The notes beneath the pieces were generated by a model. That model was not told where the DNA came from and did no database searches. It saw only the letters and a program-made list of their open reading frames with translations. The translations under genes were made by a program, and so were the position numbers. Positions 33,931 through 46,041 of a DNA stretch of 64,000 bases are shown piece by piece. The stretch is from Blumeriella jaapii (Eukaryota > Ascomycota > Leotiomycetes > Helotiales > Drepanopezizaceae), in contig VWND01000003.1 in assembly GCA_009599575.1 (NCBI GenBank), positions 1,717,568 to 1,781,567 on the forward strand. The letters run 5' to 3'. Every line of letters starts with the position of its first letter. Within the stretch, counting starts at the first letter, position 1.

Positions 33931-36900
33931 TTCTCATCGTCGAGTTGAAACAGCTTGAAAGGCAGGAGTTTTCTAGCGGCGGACTGTCAGCGCTTCCAAG
34001 TTATGGGTTGTCTGTCCGAGAGCTGCCCAGAGCGGCCTTGCTCCGTGTGAGCATGGATTTTGTTGCACGTCGGGCTTTTAGCATTCATGCATTAACTGTT
34101 ATTTACGTAAAAAACAATCCCTCTTGACAGCCAAGAGTAGGAGTTCTTGATAGGGATTTCAGATATACTGAACCTTTAGACTCGTATTCTTCGAGTCTTC
34201 TCGTAACGAAGCTAACCAATAACATCTACTGGTGTTGGGTTATAGCAGAATACCACGGTTCAACACATTGAAACGAGTCAACACAGTAACAAATGCTTAC
34301 AAATCGAACAATATGAGATAGAAGTTTTTGGTAGAAGTTTGTGATCTTGCTGCGTCTTTTGGTAATCAAAGCAAACCACATTTAAGTCCGAATTCCAACA
34401 TCTGGAAATTGACTACGAACGAGCCGATGGACTGATAGTGCCGATGATACCCAGGAAGCATTTCAATCATGTTCGCAACCTCGTAACGTGAGACGAGCGA
34501 TTAGATGCAAAATGCTACGTGGCTCCGTGAAACCGGGCTGGCGGAACAGATGCTTCATGCTCGGTGCTCATAAGGCTATTATAGTCAAGGATCCCTTCGA
34601 CAAGCTACAAAAATCTCCAGTCTTGGAATTTTTCGACATGGTGCAAATCGGCCAGGACGTCAGATGAAAAAGAAAATGGAGTGAATACTATGCTACTGCA
34701 TAAGCTGGAGAGGCACTTCAGACACTTGCCGCCTGGGTTCTTCCACAATCCATACTACATACAATAAGGACACTGTATTGACAAGGTATCATCGAGTCTG
34801 CTATTCCGGTATCATATTTATTACTGGTACTATTACTGTTGATTCATTAGGCAGTGTTTGCAAGCACTCAGTGGTCTTGAACGTTTTGGTTGGCTTGTAC
34901 AGTATTATGTGGTATTCAGCTATGGAGTCATGCCTACCTACCTAGGTAGGTACGTATGCCGATCCGTAACAGTCACATGACAACCACCTGACTAGATCGT
35001 GACACTGCGTCCAGAAACAGGATCTCTGTTACAAATCCTGCGTCAAGTCAGACGAGAAGAGAAACAAGATAGTGCAGAGCGTGTGAGGAGAAAAGTAGAG
35101 TAAACTGCTCTCAAGCAATGCAAATCTATTTAAAAGATGAAACACGAACGTGACAAAGAAAAAAAGTCAGCTTCGAGCCACGTGCGTGAATTCATAGTAC
35201 CCCGGATCTGCAGTATTACCATTGGTCAGGTCAAAACACACATCCTCAGAGCTGTGCACAAGGGTGGGTGATAAGAAAGCTAGGGCGACTGAACTATCGA
35301 GGGAGATCAGATGCACAGCATATGTGAAATCCCAAGGTTGGAAAGTTGGAAAAGGCATCTGGTACGGATATTGCAAATGATATATAAGCAAGGAGAATCT
35401 TGCAAATGTAGCGGGTGTAAGTAAAGCCATAAACGGGGCATCGGACACCATGCGGAAACACCTCAACCCCCAATTTACCTTGAAGATAGTTCACAGGTGT
35501 TCTCACGCATCTTAAACCCTATTCTAGGTAATTGCTGTTCGGCACTTACCCTCTACATTCCAAAACTGATCATATTGCATCATGATTTATAGTCAAGCCA
35601 TTTACCGTTTGAAAATCTACAATGTCACAAATCGGCAGTACTTCGAAGGCTTTACCGATGTATTTCAAATCTCAAGAGTCGATGTCAAATTTGCGCAAGT
35701 AACCAAGAAATACTAAAATTGAGAGTGCAAAGCTAAATTCCGCTAGGTTAAGTGGGATGACGCATGTCGCGACGCTGCGCGACTTAGTATGCCTAGATTA
35801 TTTCAGTTAAATCTTATCGGAAAACGTTACGTACGATTCAGGTAGATTTTGGTTTTCTACTTTTTACTTTACTTTATCAATTTACAGCTGTTCTAAGAAA
35901 GTACATCTCCAGCTTGTAAACGCAAAAGAAGCCATTAGAGAAAAAATCATTCGCTATTACGAGAAGCTATCACATGCGATTAAAACAACCAGAAATCCGA
36001 AAGCTTTGGAGCAACGGAATGTTTCAATTCCACACTTAGATCACACGACTTGAATTTTTCCCTTCCTTTCTTCTTCCTTCTTGTCTTTCCGACTAAGAAC
36101 TCAGAGCCACAGAGCCTTCAAAGAAAACTGTGCTATCCCTCGCCTCTTTTTTTCCCTTTGGAGATCTTTCTCAGAACACAGTGTATGCTTGTATCCTACC
36201 GCCTAGCGGCATTCCGAGCCCGAGCTAATCGATGAAAAGTAAGCTCGGACAGACGCGATGGATGTCTGTGTGCGAGCATAGCGCCTGGAAGTACACTATT
36301 TATCCATTTAGATGGAAGATGGCTGTCCGTGCATCTTGTACGTAAGTAGATAGGCGTCCACGCGGTGGATGATTAGCTGATAGGGAAATGGAATTTTAGA
36401 TAGGCAGTCTGTTGGCTGGCGGGGGAAGTTGCTATTGGTTCGTGACGTTGCTTTTGCATCCTCTTGTACTTTCTACTTTCTATTTGGTACAGAATTGGAG
36501 GAGTTAATGTTGTTCTACTGTAGATGATCTCATTTTAGCCGTGCTTCCGTCCACGATGATTTGATTTTCCTTCAGCTGCGTTTCTTTGTGGTTTTACTGG
36601 AGTTGTACCTGTGAAGATTTATCAAAGGTGGTAGATCACGTGAACATCACGTGGTAAAGCGTCGAAGGCACTTGAGATGCTGTAAAAGACATGCAAATCT
36701 TACACCACGATTCAATACTACAGTATATCACCTTCCATAATACCAACAGCATATCAAATATCATACATCTATGCTTAATTTTGATTTGAAGTCATCGAAC
36801 ACTCACTAACAAAGCTTGGAAGTTGAACAAATAGGCTACGCTGCACGAGAAAAAAAAAGAATAATTTGGACAACAGACTATTAAAGAGCCGTTAGCAAGA

Positions 36901-37838
36901 GAAGGTCATAGGCCATCTGTTCTATTACAATGCTTTTGGCAAGAAGTGGTCATGTCGTTCGTAAAGTAGATTGCTAGTTCTGGTAAGGAAAAGCAGCACG
37001 GCCGGGTATCGAATCTGCACCAACTTCAAAGGTGACAATATTTCAACAAATACAAAACAGAGGAGAAACTTCCCACTCTGAAAGCGAACTCCTGTATGAG
37101 ACCATCGATACAAATCGTGGTTTCCAAAGCCGTCCTCGGCGGCGGCAGGCCGACAATTTAGAATACCTAGCCGGTCCAAACCGCTATCCGACTCCCTGTC
37201 CCGGACTATGCCACTAATATAACATGCGTAAGGTCAGCCAAACCCGACGCGGCTTGTTCGTCGGCTGATGTAGCTACTTGGTATTTGAGTGAACGATTGT
37301 TAGTTTGACACTTGTGCGTGAATCCTTGCTTGATTACTGTGCTGTGTAGATATGGGGCAATGCTGCTTTCTACATGTTGTTGGATAATGCCCTTGTACTG
37401 TAAATACACCCTTGTGATGGAGTATCGCACGGACGTGAAATCAACATTGTTTCGCACAAGTACAGTACCATAGCGTGTAATGTACTGTGTGTGTATGATG
37501 GAGAGAGTCGAGTCAGTCGCTACTTTACGGGAAACGCAGATCAGACGGGAGGGGACGGCCTGGCGCGGTACATCTTTGCAGAGCACATGGTGAAGGGTCG
37601 CGTAGCTAACTAGCTAAGGTAGCTAAAGTAGTATTAAGTAGTAGGAAATGAAGAGTTCAAGATGTGCTGTTCGAGTGGAGATGGCTGGAGGAAGTGGGTA
37701 TTGATGTTGGAGCGGGAGCAGAGGATGGCATGTGCGGAAAAGGTTGAGGGGGAAGGATCAAGAAAATACGATGAAACGAGTAACTTTTCAGAGAATCTGA
37801 AACGTTTTTTCGGGTGGCTGTTTGTCCCGTACTTCGGT

Positions 37839-38085
37839 AGGTACAGTACTGTATGTACTGTAGGTATGGGTGGTACTGCATGGTGAGTCGCGAGCGGGCC
37901 GTTTTTCTGCAGCGTCGCATTTATCTCGCTTCGAAAGTTCATTTGGCTTGCCTTGTCTCCACAGCTCGCCAATCAAACATACTTGACCGTCTAGGTATGT
38001 CACGCAATTGAAAAGTCTATGTACTGTACTTCTATTTTACTATTACAGTACCACTGTATGTACTGTACTGTACTGTACTGTATCT
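37839..38085 (+). repeat. Cluster of GTACTGTA/TACAGTAC arrays
   Basis: Two arrays of the dispersed motif. One is at 37839-37880 (GTACAGTACTGTATGTACTG). The other is at 38022-38085, which includes four to five head-to-tail TACTG units. The motif is self-complementary around AGTACT/GTAC. Confidence 0.75.
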
Positions 38086-39600
38086 GTGCGATGAGAAGTA
38101 CCTTGTGGGTTCTGCTTCGCCTGCGCAGAACATTGGGTACCAGCAGAACTTGGCGCAATGCTCCTCTCGATACATTACGATGTACCGACAGAATCAATAG
38201 TCATGTGGGCTCACAGGTACAGTACTTAGTAGTACTACTAGTACCTCGAACTACTGTACCGAAAATACCTGTCTCCACGTGGGAGCACACTGTATGATGC
38301 TCCGGTGATCACAAGGGCGCCCTATCGCGGCCCCGGAGGTTCCTACGAATGAGGCGGACGCGGATCTGGATGCGTCGTGTGCGGGCGGGCGATTATCTTG
38401 GGTGCCGCTTGTGCGAAGTTTTACTTTCTGATCTTTTTGGCAAAAGTTACATGCTTCGCGTTCTGAGTTTTGGTCTTTCTCTCTATCTCTTTATTTATAG
38501 ATCGAATGATAACGACTTGACGAGTGAGATCTCTCCATACCGAGTTTTTTAATAGCTCAGAGATGTTTTGAGATAGGCAAGCACGTCACCTTGGAGATTT
38601 AAGAATTTCAAGATCAACGCCCTGGACGTGTTGAAGGCAAAAGTTGGCAGCACCGAACACGGGAGTTCGTATTCAATCACGACGGCAATTGGGTCAAGTT
38701 CATTAGCGTAGCCAGTTAGTATAGCACTCCGGCGATGCCGCATTCAACGGTCCAGTATCAGATAATGGTCTGGAGATAGCAGCGTCGCACAGCAGAGGAG
38801 GAAAGGAGGAATAAGGTTTCCTCTGCCCCCGTTCGCTTCAGCGGCATTTTGCAGCGACACACCGTACGACTACGATGTGCTCTGGAATCTTTCGACGTTG
38901 AAGATCGGACCCTGAGGGTACAGATACTTAGTCTGGAGATAGAGTTCCGGGTTGGATGTCCTGTACTGTGTAGAGACTCGAGTACATCAGAGATAGCGCA
39001 CACAGACGAAGTCGGCATCAAGAGCCGATTTGCGCCTGGTGCATTGGAGAGTTTGGAGTTTGGATAGCAATGCGGAAGCGCTGAGTGCTCGCGCGACCGT
39101 GCCATGGTGTTGCACGCGTGCGGTACGTCGTTCTCGGCTGGCGTCTTGGCCTATACCGGTCCGCAACGAGTCAGGGGGAAAGTTTCTTTCTTTTCCTTCT
39201 TTTCCTCGTTCACATTTGCGCCTCCGGTCTCCTCGTCGTTCCGGGCGGACCTGATGGACGAGCCAGATGGTTTGTTTACACAGCAGCACAAGCGAGCCGT
39301 TCCCGATGCTGGGAAGCCAGGTCTCGGAAACGCCCATCATGGGAAACCGAGGCACAGTACCGTACCGTACCGTACTGACTGTACGCTGCAGTGCTGTACG
39401 AGAAGAAGGCACGTGCGAAAGGGTCTTAGGATGCATACTACTGTACGAATACTGGACTACGAGTGGGAGAGCACCTCGGACCAAGGGTCCAAGGGTGCGT
39501 AAGTACACATGGTCCTGTATGTATGTGTACTGCACATACAGTAGTAGGGGACGGCAAGTCGAGCACCGTTTCTCCCTGGGAACAGGCATTTGCCCGACCC

Positions 39601-39830
39601 AGCAAGGCCAAGGCAAGGCAAGGCAAGGCACGCCGAACTGTTGTGGGCAGCGTGTTTGCTTTTGACGCGTTGGACTGCAGGTCTCGGGTCGAGTACACAG
39701 TACACAGTACTGAGTACTGTGTGTGTAGATACAGTATGTACAGTCAGTAGCAGAGGAATTGGAAGACAACACAAATGCCTCGCCTGGCCTCGCCTCGCCT
39801 CGCCTCCCCTCGCCTCGTGTCCGGTGGCAG
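39601..39830 (+). repeat. AAGGC, CAGTACA and CCTCG pentanucleotide repeats
   Basis: AAGGC-type units run at about 39607-39630. CAGTACA/GAGTACT palindromic units run at about 39694-39745. GCCTC/GCCTCG units run at about 39780-39818. All are short imperfect arrays. Confidence 0.7.
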
Positions 39831-40225
39831 GGCAGTCGGTCGGCACTACACATACGGTAGGAAACCACTAAGGTAGGAAACATCCATCGACGCCGCACCA
39901 GTCACGGAAAAAACAAATCCCGTGACCCACGATTGGCCGTGGCGTGGCCGACCGCACGACTCCCCTCGTCCTCCTCCTCGCCCTCGACCTCCACGACCTC
40001 CACATCCACGCCACCGGTCGTGACTTGGACATCCTCTGCATCGACTGTACATACGACGGTACCATCCGACGTCCGAGCGACGACGAGGGCAGCACATACC
40101 CATCATTGCTCAACGCCCGTCGCCCATCGCCCAGCGCCTCTCGCCCAAGCTCGTGCCCCATGCGCATGTCCATGTGCAAGAGCTGTGCGAGGGTTCGAGG
40201 GATGGACGAGGAGGGCCGCGCATCC

Positions 40226-40632
40226 TGAGCCAGAGCCAGTGCCAGAGCCAGAGCCAGAGCCAGAGCCCCCAGGGGCCGGTAAGTGGAGGGAGCTTGTTCC
40301 GTTGCTGGTACCCGCTTGATATATCCAGCTCCGGCTCCAGCTTCAGCTCCAGCTGTTGCTCATTTCCTCTCCTCCTCTCCCGCTGCGGCCTTCTCTTCTG
40401 GAAGCCTCCGGCTCTTACAGTACCACCTTTCCTCCCTTCCTAGACACCAACTTGAGCTGGGTCGACGCCACGCTGCTCCTCGCCATCTGCGAACTGCTCT
40501 CCTATTTCACGGGACGCACCCGACGAGACGAGACTCTTCTGCCGTCGACAATCAAAGACCCCAGAGCCCTTCTTCTTCTACACTGCCCGATTCGCAGACC
40601 GCGACCAGGACCAGGACCAGGACCAGGACCGG
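40226..40632 (+). repeat. Hexanucleotide arrays GAGCCA and CAGGAC
   Basis: About seven GAGCCA-like units lie at 40226-40269, and five to six CAGGAC units at about 40598-40632. Both are perfect or nearly so. Hexamers keep frames open, which explains the long spurious frames here. Confidence 0.75.
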
Positions 40633-41498
40633 GATACAGCTGCCTGCCCAGACCAGTTCCACATTTCCACACCCCCCCGACAACGCGAACCCCCAGGTCC
40701 AACTCTCACTCGATAGGGTTGGCGCCATCGGCCGCCCGCCTCAGGTTCTCCCTGATTTGGTTCTGATCGTGCTGATCGTCGGTTTCTGCTTCTGTGACGC
40801 CAGATATGCGAAGTGCGTGTCGTGCGCGACAAACATAAACGCGAAAAAACGCAAGGCTAGCCGCGCGAAAGCCGCCCTCCGCTCCTCTATTAATCAATCT
40901 ACCTCCTTCCGGAGTCGAACCCGCCCTGCGCGCTTCAGCCACTTTCTCTCGCCTTGAAACACGAAGCTACTGAACTGAACGGGTTCAAAAGCTTCTCCTG
41001 CCCAGACTTCGGGCGAGGACTAATCATCCCACCATTCCACCTTTCTCCCACGAGACAGCTACTGCACACCAGGACCGTTGTGGCCGCTTCATGTCCAGGA
41101 CGCTGCTTCGTTTTTGTTCATTCTTGCCAAATCCCTACCGCTGCCTTTTGCAGCAGAGAGAATCTCGTTGCCTCTTTACTCAAGCGTTACCTGCGCAGAC
41201 GGTTACGATCTCAGAATCAGGAGGCGAGTAAGGAGGAAGCAAAGACAAAGGGGATTCCAGTGGAGCCAGCACTGCGAGAATCACGCGAAAGAGTAAAAAG
41301 CAGCCCATTCTATGATCTATCTTCCTTGCCCCTTATCAATGGTGTAACTATTGGCTCGGTTTTTCTTTTCATCGGCTGACCTGGGATTCATTCGCAGACT
41401 TGTCCTGTTCGGTTGGCGACGTGTATACCCCTTTTGCCTTCGTCAGACTCACGACCGATTTTGTTGGAGTGGCCTTCACCGGCGAGCGAAAATTCAAA

Positions 41499-44400
41499 AT
41501 GATAGGCATGCTGGACACCGACAGGACCCGAACGCGGAGTGAGAGGACTTTTGTGGGGAACGAGTGTGCTGTCTGTGAAGAGCCATTGGAGCATACACTG
41601 CGCGGGGAGAGGATACTCCAGCTCTCCTGTAGCCATGTCTCTCACGAGGCGTGTTTCTACGAGTATATCAAGGAGCTCGAAGCACAGCATTGCCCTACCT
41701 GCGATGCGCCTTTAGCACTAGATACCAGCCGAGGAGGCAATATTCTTGACGTCGGTAAGAGATTCAGCAGTGGTTCGACCCTCTTTGCATAGCAGACGGC
41801 TGATGATCTCATTCTCCACAGAAAAGTTGAGTAGCATTGTGCGATCAATAGCAGCAAGCGATCAACAGTCAGTTAGATCACTGCATACCCCTACGCAAAC
41901 AACTTGGGACAACCAAACGGTTGTACGTCCCCCAAGCAGAAGTTCTAGCGGGAGATTGCCAAGCCGGGATCGAAGAAGTAGCGGCCTAGATTCCGGGAAT
42001 GCCAGAGACGGAGACAGCAACGCTAGGGATAGCATCAACAACGGAAGCAGCAAAGAGAGCAGAGAAAGTCGGGAAAGAGTAGGCAAGTATGGTCCTCCGT
42101 CAAGAGGCGTGTCCCATTCCCGCAACGGCTCGGAAACTACTGGCACAACATCATCACTTGGGTACACAGAGACGTCAGGGAGTGGTCCGCTACGGCGCCA
42201 CGAGTATGATGTTCAATCGATGGAATCCAGCTTGATTAGCCCGAGGTCAAGTGTTACTAAGAACCCAATACCGCCCCCGACTGTCAGTGTTAGATCAGAG
42301 TTTCCAACCTTGTATCGTTCGCGACATCAACAAACTCTCACATGCTTGGTTACCGTCGAAGTCCCTGCCAACAAATGGAGCCCAGATCCCGGAGATCTTC
42401 GAAGCGGCCCTCCTACGTCTACACTACGCCCCGAGGATACATACGCTAGGCCTCCGTCACCGGCGCAGAGCGCGCCTCGAGTTTGCCCATATGAGCAACC
42501 TGAGGTGTTAGAAGAAATCACGCAGAACCTCCGGGGCCGAGTCGACAATTGGCATGGACTAGATTTCAATAGGTATGTTTGTTTTGTCATCGCAGCTCGT
42601 CGACCTAACGATATTTCAGATTCGGCAAGTTGCGCCTTTACGGTACACTTCGAGTTGGTAAAGATAGACAGTCGTGGCAGGAATTGGAGTGCTTCTTGTT
42701 CGGCGAGATGCTCATTTGCGTGAAGGAGAAAAAGTCCGCATGGCCGCCACAGCAATGGGAGGAACAAAATACTCCGAAAAAAGCTCACGATGCACTCTTA
42801 AAGGTTCAATTTTGATCAAGAAGCATCTCAAGGAGGTCATCGAGTCGGGCAGTGATAAAAGCAATCTTGGCCAGACGGAAAAAATCACGTTGTCAAACAT
42901 TCGACCAGCAGACGAGAATATTCTGACCTTGAGCCTTTCCGTGGCAGAACTTCCGTCTTTCCATCTTCAGTTCGACAACAAAAATCAGCTGAAGCTTTGG
43001 CATCAAGCTCTCCTGGAATTGAACGCGGTTGAAGGCTCTTCCGACTTTGATCTGTCCGAAACTGACGAGGAGGACTGCGGAGGTCTTCAATCCACCACTA
43101 CTGCTCCCACAGAATACACCAATGCGAAACAAGTGTGGATGCCGGCTGCGGTACATGTTCCCATTGACATTGTTGTTGTGATCCCGGTAACTTCTTCAAT
43201 GCAGGGTGTTAAAATGAAACTAGTGCGGGATGCATTGAAGTTTATGGTAGAAGGCCTTGGGGATCGCGACCGCTTGGGTCTCGTCACCTTTGGATCGAGC
43301 GGTGGCGCCGCTGCCTTGGTTGGTATGACCTCGAAAGCCTGGGCCGGTTGGTCGGACATTCTAGCATCGATTCGACCTGTCGGACAAAAGAGCCACCGTG
43401 CAGATGTCGTCGAAGGTGCCAACACCGCGATGGATCTCCTCATGTCAAGGAAATCAAACAACCCGATTGCCACCATTCTCTTGATCAGCGATTCGTCCAC
43501 TTCTGAAGCTGAGAGCGTTGATTTTGTTGTGTCAAGAGCGGAGGCTGCCAAGTATGTTTTATCCAGACCTCCTGTTTTACACCTTTCTGACCTCACTAGA
43601 ATCGCTATTCACTCATTCGGCCTCGGCATGACCCACAAACCGGACACAATGATCGAGCTGTCAACCCGCACTAAAGCATCCTATACCTATGTCAAGGACT
43701 GGATGATGCTTCGAGAATGTCTTGCAGGTTGCATGGGTGCGCTGCAGACAATGTCCCACCAGAACGTGAAGTTGAAGTTACGACTGCCTGAGGGATCACC
43801 TGCGAAGTTTGTAAAGATCAGTGGTGCGTTACAGATCACTAGGCGCGCAACTGGTAAGGATGCCGAAGCATCTTTAGGAGACCTTAGATTTGGCGACAAG
43901 CGAGATATCCTGGTGCAACTTGTTATCTCTCCAGACAACTCATCGCAAGAACAGCTCCCACAGGACGCTTGGGAATCAATTGTCTCGGGTCTCGAAGCCC
44001 TTGGCGGTCCTCTCGATAAGGATGATGAAAGAATCATGTCAGTCGAGGAAATTCCGCTCATTCAAGCAGATCTCACGTGGGGAGACATTCTCCGTGATGG
44101 GACCTTGACTCATCTCCCTTGCCCTTCGCTTCTCGCGATTACGATGCTCCCAAATCCAACCCCCCAACAACAACACAAGTCGTCTTGGCCAATCACGCCC
44201 ACGATCCCTCCGCATCCAAGTGTCGTTCAACGCCGAATGGAGCTTCTTACCTCAGACATGCTCACCCGGGCACTCACCCTTGTCTCCCGTGGTCAACATG
44301 ACCGCGCACACCATCTCCTTACAGAAACCCGCTCCATACTCAAAGGCCTTGGGAAAGGTGGATTACCGCCGATTCCCACGCCCCCACCGAGGTCTCCCAA

Positions 44401-44818
44401 CCCCCAGCCAGGGCTGGACTTGGCTTCTCCAACATCTACTGTTAATCCCGATAGCCTCCGTACGCCTTCACCTTCCACGCCTCCTCACGCTCGCTCGGGA
44501 TTCATCAACCGTCCTCAATCAAACGATACACTTTCGATAGGTACATCCTCCGGTATCGATGCCACAACCGTGGCTGCTCTTGACGCCGAGATAGAAGCTA
44601 GCTTAGAATGGATCAACCACCCTGCTGTATTCGGAAGAGACAGCAGGAAAGCTGTTCTTCAAGCAATTGGCGTCATCAGCAGTCAAAGAGGTTTCACCTT
44701 CCGTTCGCCAGTTGAAAGTCTGTGGGCTCAGCGGGTGGGCGGTATCAAACGGTTGACCGAACAAAGTCGCGAATGGCGCGAAGGTGGCAACGATATTGGT
44801 ATCACGGAGGAAAGCTAA
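41499..44818 (+). CDS. RING-PH-VWA scaffold protein of the Far1/Ste5 type, one-base frameshift
   Basis: The domain order RING, PH, VWA is that of the ascomycete Far1/Ste5 family, which scaffolds the pheromone/filamentation MAP kinase pathway. Exons: 41499-41754, 41822-42572, 42620-43551 and 43600-44818, with introns of 67, 47 and 48 nt. The RING-H2 has C23, C26, C44, H46, H49, C52, C65 and C68. A Ser/Arg-rich linker follows. The PH domain (about 336-472) begins FGKLRLYGTLRVGKDRQSW and ends LKLWHQALLEL. The VWA domain (about 512-690) begins VPIDIVVVIPVTSSMQG. A frame change occurs at an A6 run (42777-42782), in the PH domain between LICVKEKK and RCTLKGSILIKKHL. Adding one A gives 3159 nt (1052 residues). 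The start at 41499 is the first in-frame ATG. Relatives usually carry a longer Ser-rich N-terminus, so upstream exons may be missing. Confidence 0.8.
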
Positions 44819-46041
44819 GACTTATTGCTGGCTTATAAGTCATCTCACACGAAGGGCTACGCATCCATTTCGACATTCACATATACCCCTTAACATTCAC
44901 AACCCTTGGGAACTTTCGCAATATACCCCTTACATGAAATTTCCCAACGACCTCCCGTGGCGAGCCCTTCGAAAGTGGTCTTTGCTTCGTTATGTTATGC
45001 TTTGCAGCTTGTTGGTGGCAAAATCTTCTATCATCCCCTTCTAGGGTTCCGATTCTTCGCGTTCCAGACTTTTTTCGGTGTTTTCCTTCCCGAACTGTGT
45101 TATTGTATATACACATAAATGTATATATCTTGGTTTAGGTTACTCGGGGTTTTCAACGTCCAAGACGGTTGTTTTTGGTTTTTTCTTCTTCGAAATTTGG
45201 ATGCTGCCAAGTGTCATGGCTTTGCAAAAAAGCACTGGGATTGGCCGCAATGGTCAAATGCATGATGAATGCACGCCATCGATAACTTGCGATGGATGGG
45301 TGGGTGGAATGAAAAGGGCGAGGGCGGGAGAATCTGCGATTGGCGTCTGTCTCTCTCTTTCTCTATCTAGAATCGCGATATCGCGGGCAATATATGTGGC
45401 TTTCAGAATCTTGCTCTTGCGTCTCTGGTCTTGCGCTAGCCTTTTGTGAGTGATGATAATAATGTTGCTCGTAGGGGAAGCATTCTCGAGCTTGGTGTGA
45501 GGGTGAGTGAAGTCGGACACCAGGGCAGGAAGGGATCTCGTTGAAGTTGGTTGGCGTGCTTGTACTCTGCCTTGGTTGGTACTGAACAATACCTATCTTT
45601 TGGGGTTCGGCATTCGAGCTGGTTAGGGATAGAAGGGACCGAAGGGTCTCGTGTTATTGAAAGATGTGTATGATCCGGGGTCTGCTTGGCTTGTGTTCGT
45701 GTCTACTTGTGTAACGAGTTTTAGCGAGTGCTGGTGTCAACACAGAATCGACGACGTAAATGCGAGGCAGCTTACGTAATCCCACCGCGAGCTTGGGAAC
45801 GCAATTGTTTCTTCGCACTCCACTTCCAGTGATACAACGAAATTAAATTTGCAGTCTTGTCCAAAACATGAACCAAGTGTTTTGAAAGATCGAGGTCTAA
45901 GAAAGCTGTGCGCGTAATTGATGATGTGCTAGGGAGCTTCTGCCCAAAAGGCGCAGTAGTCTACCCCACCTCAGTTTCCACCTCGATCGAAGCAATTGAA
46001 TTTTGCATACATTCAGTATAGCACTTCAAACAACCTGCAAG
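44819..46041. other. Intergenic region, no gene supported
   Basis: This 1.2 kb lies between two rightward genes. It contains a T-rich 3' flank (about 44990-45200) for the scaffold gene and the promoter of the next gene. Frames at 45078-45449 (+) and 45254-45589 (-) show no family pattern. Confidence 0.55.

Larger units (their letters stand above)
32141..41498. other. Gene-poor, AT-richer block with degenerate and simple repeats
   Basis: More than 9 kb without a supported gene. The left part (to about 37.6 kb) is visibly AT-richer, with many stop codons in all frames, and contains a degenerate direct repeat (33601-33930). The right part (37.8-40.7 kb) becomes GC-rich and full of GTACTG, AAGGC, CCTCG and hexanucleotide repeats. 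A possible spliced non-coding or 5'-leader exon is suggested by a good donor (GTAAGT at about 40279) and acceptor (CCTAG at about 40443). No conserved protein pattern goes with it. Several short frames (33852-34127, 35167-35466) are not supported as genes. Confidence 0.55.

Noticed and set aside
33852..34127. Plus-strand frame of 91 codons
   Set aside because: It overlaps the degenerate repeat and has no protein pattern; it is probably a remnant of the repeat.
35167..35506. Minus-strand frames of 70-100 codons in the AT-richer block
   Set aside because: No recognisable motif, no clear splice partners, and lengths compatible with chance.
40900..40957. tRNA-like sequence (reverse strand GGTTCGACTCC with a D-arm-like GTGGCTGAAGCGC)
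   Set aside because: There is no anticodon arm between the two, the T stem does not pair, and there are no matching acceptor ends.
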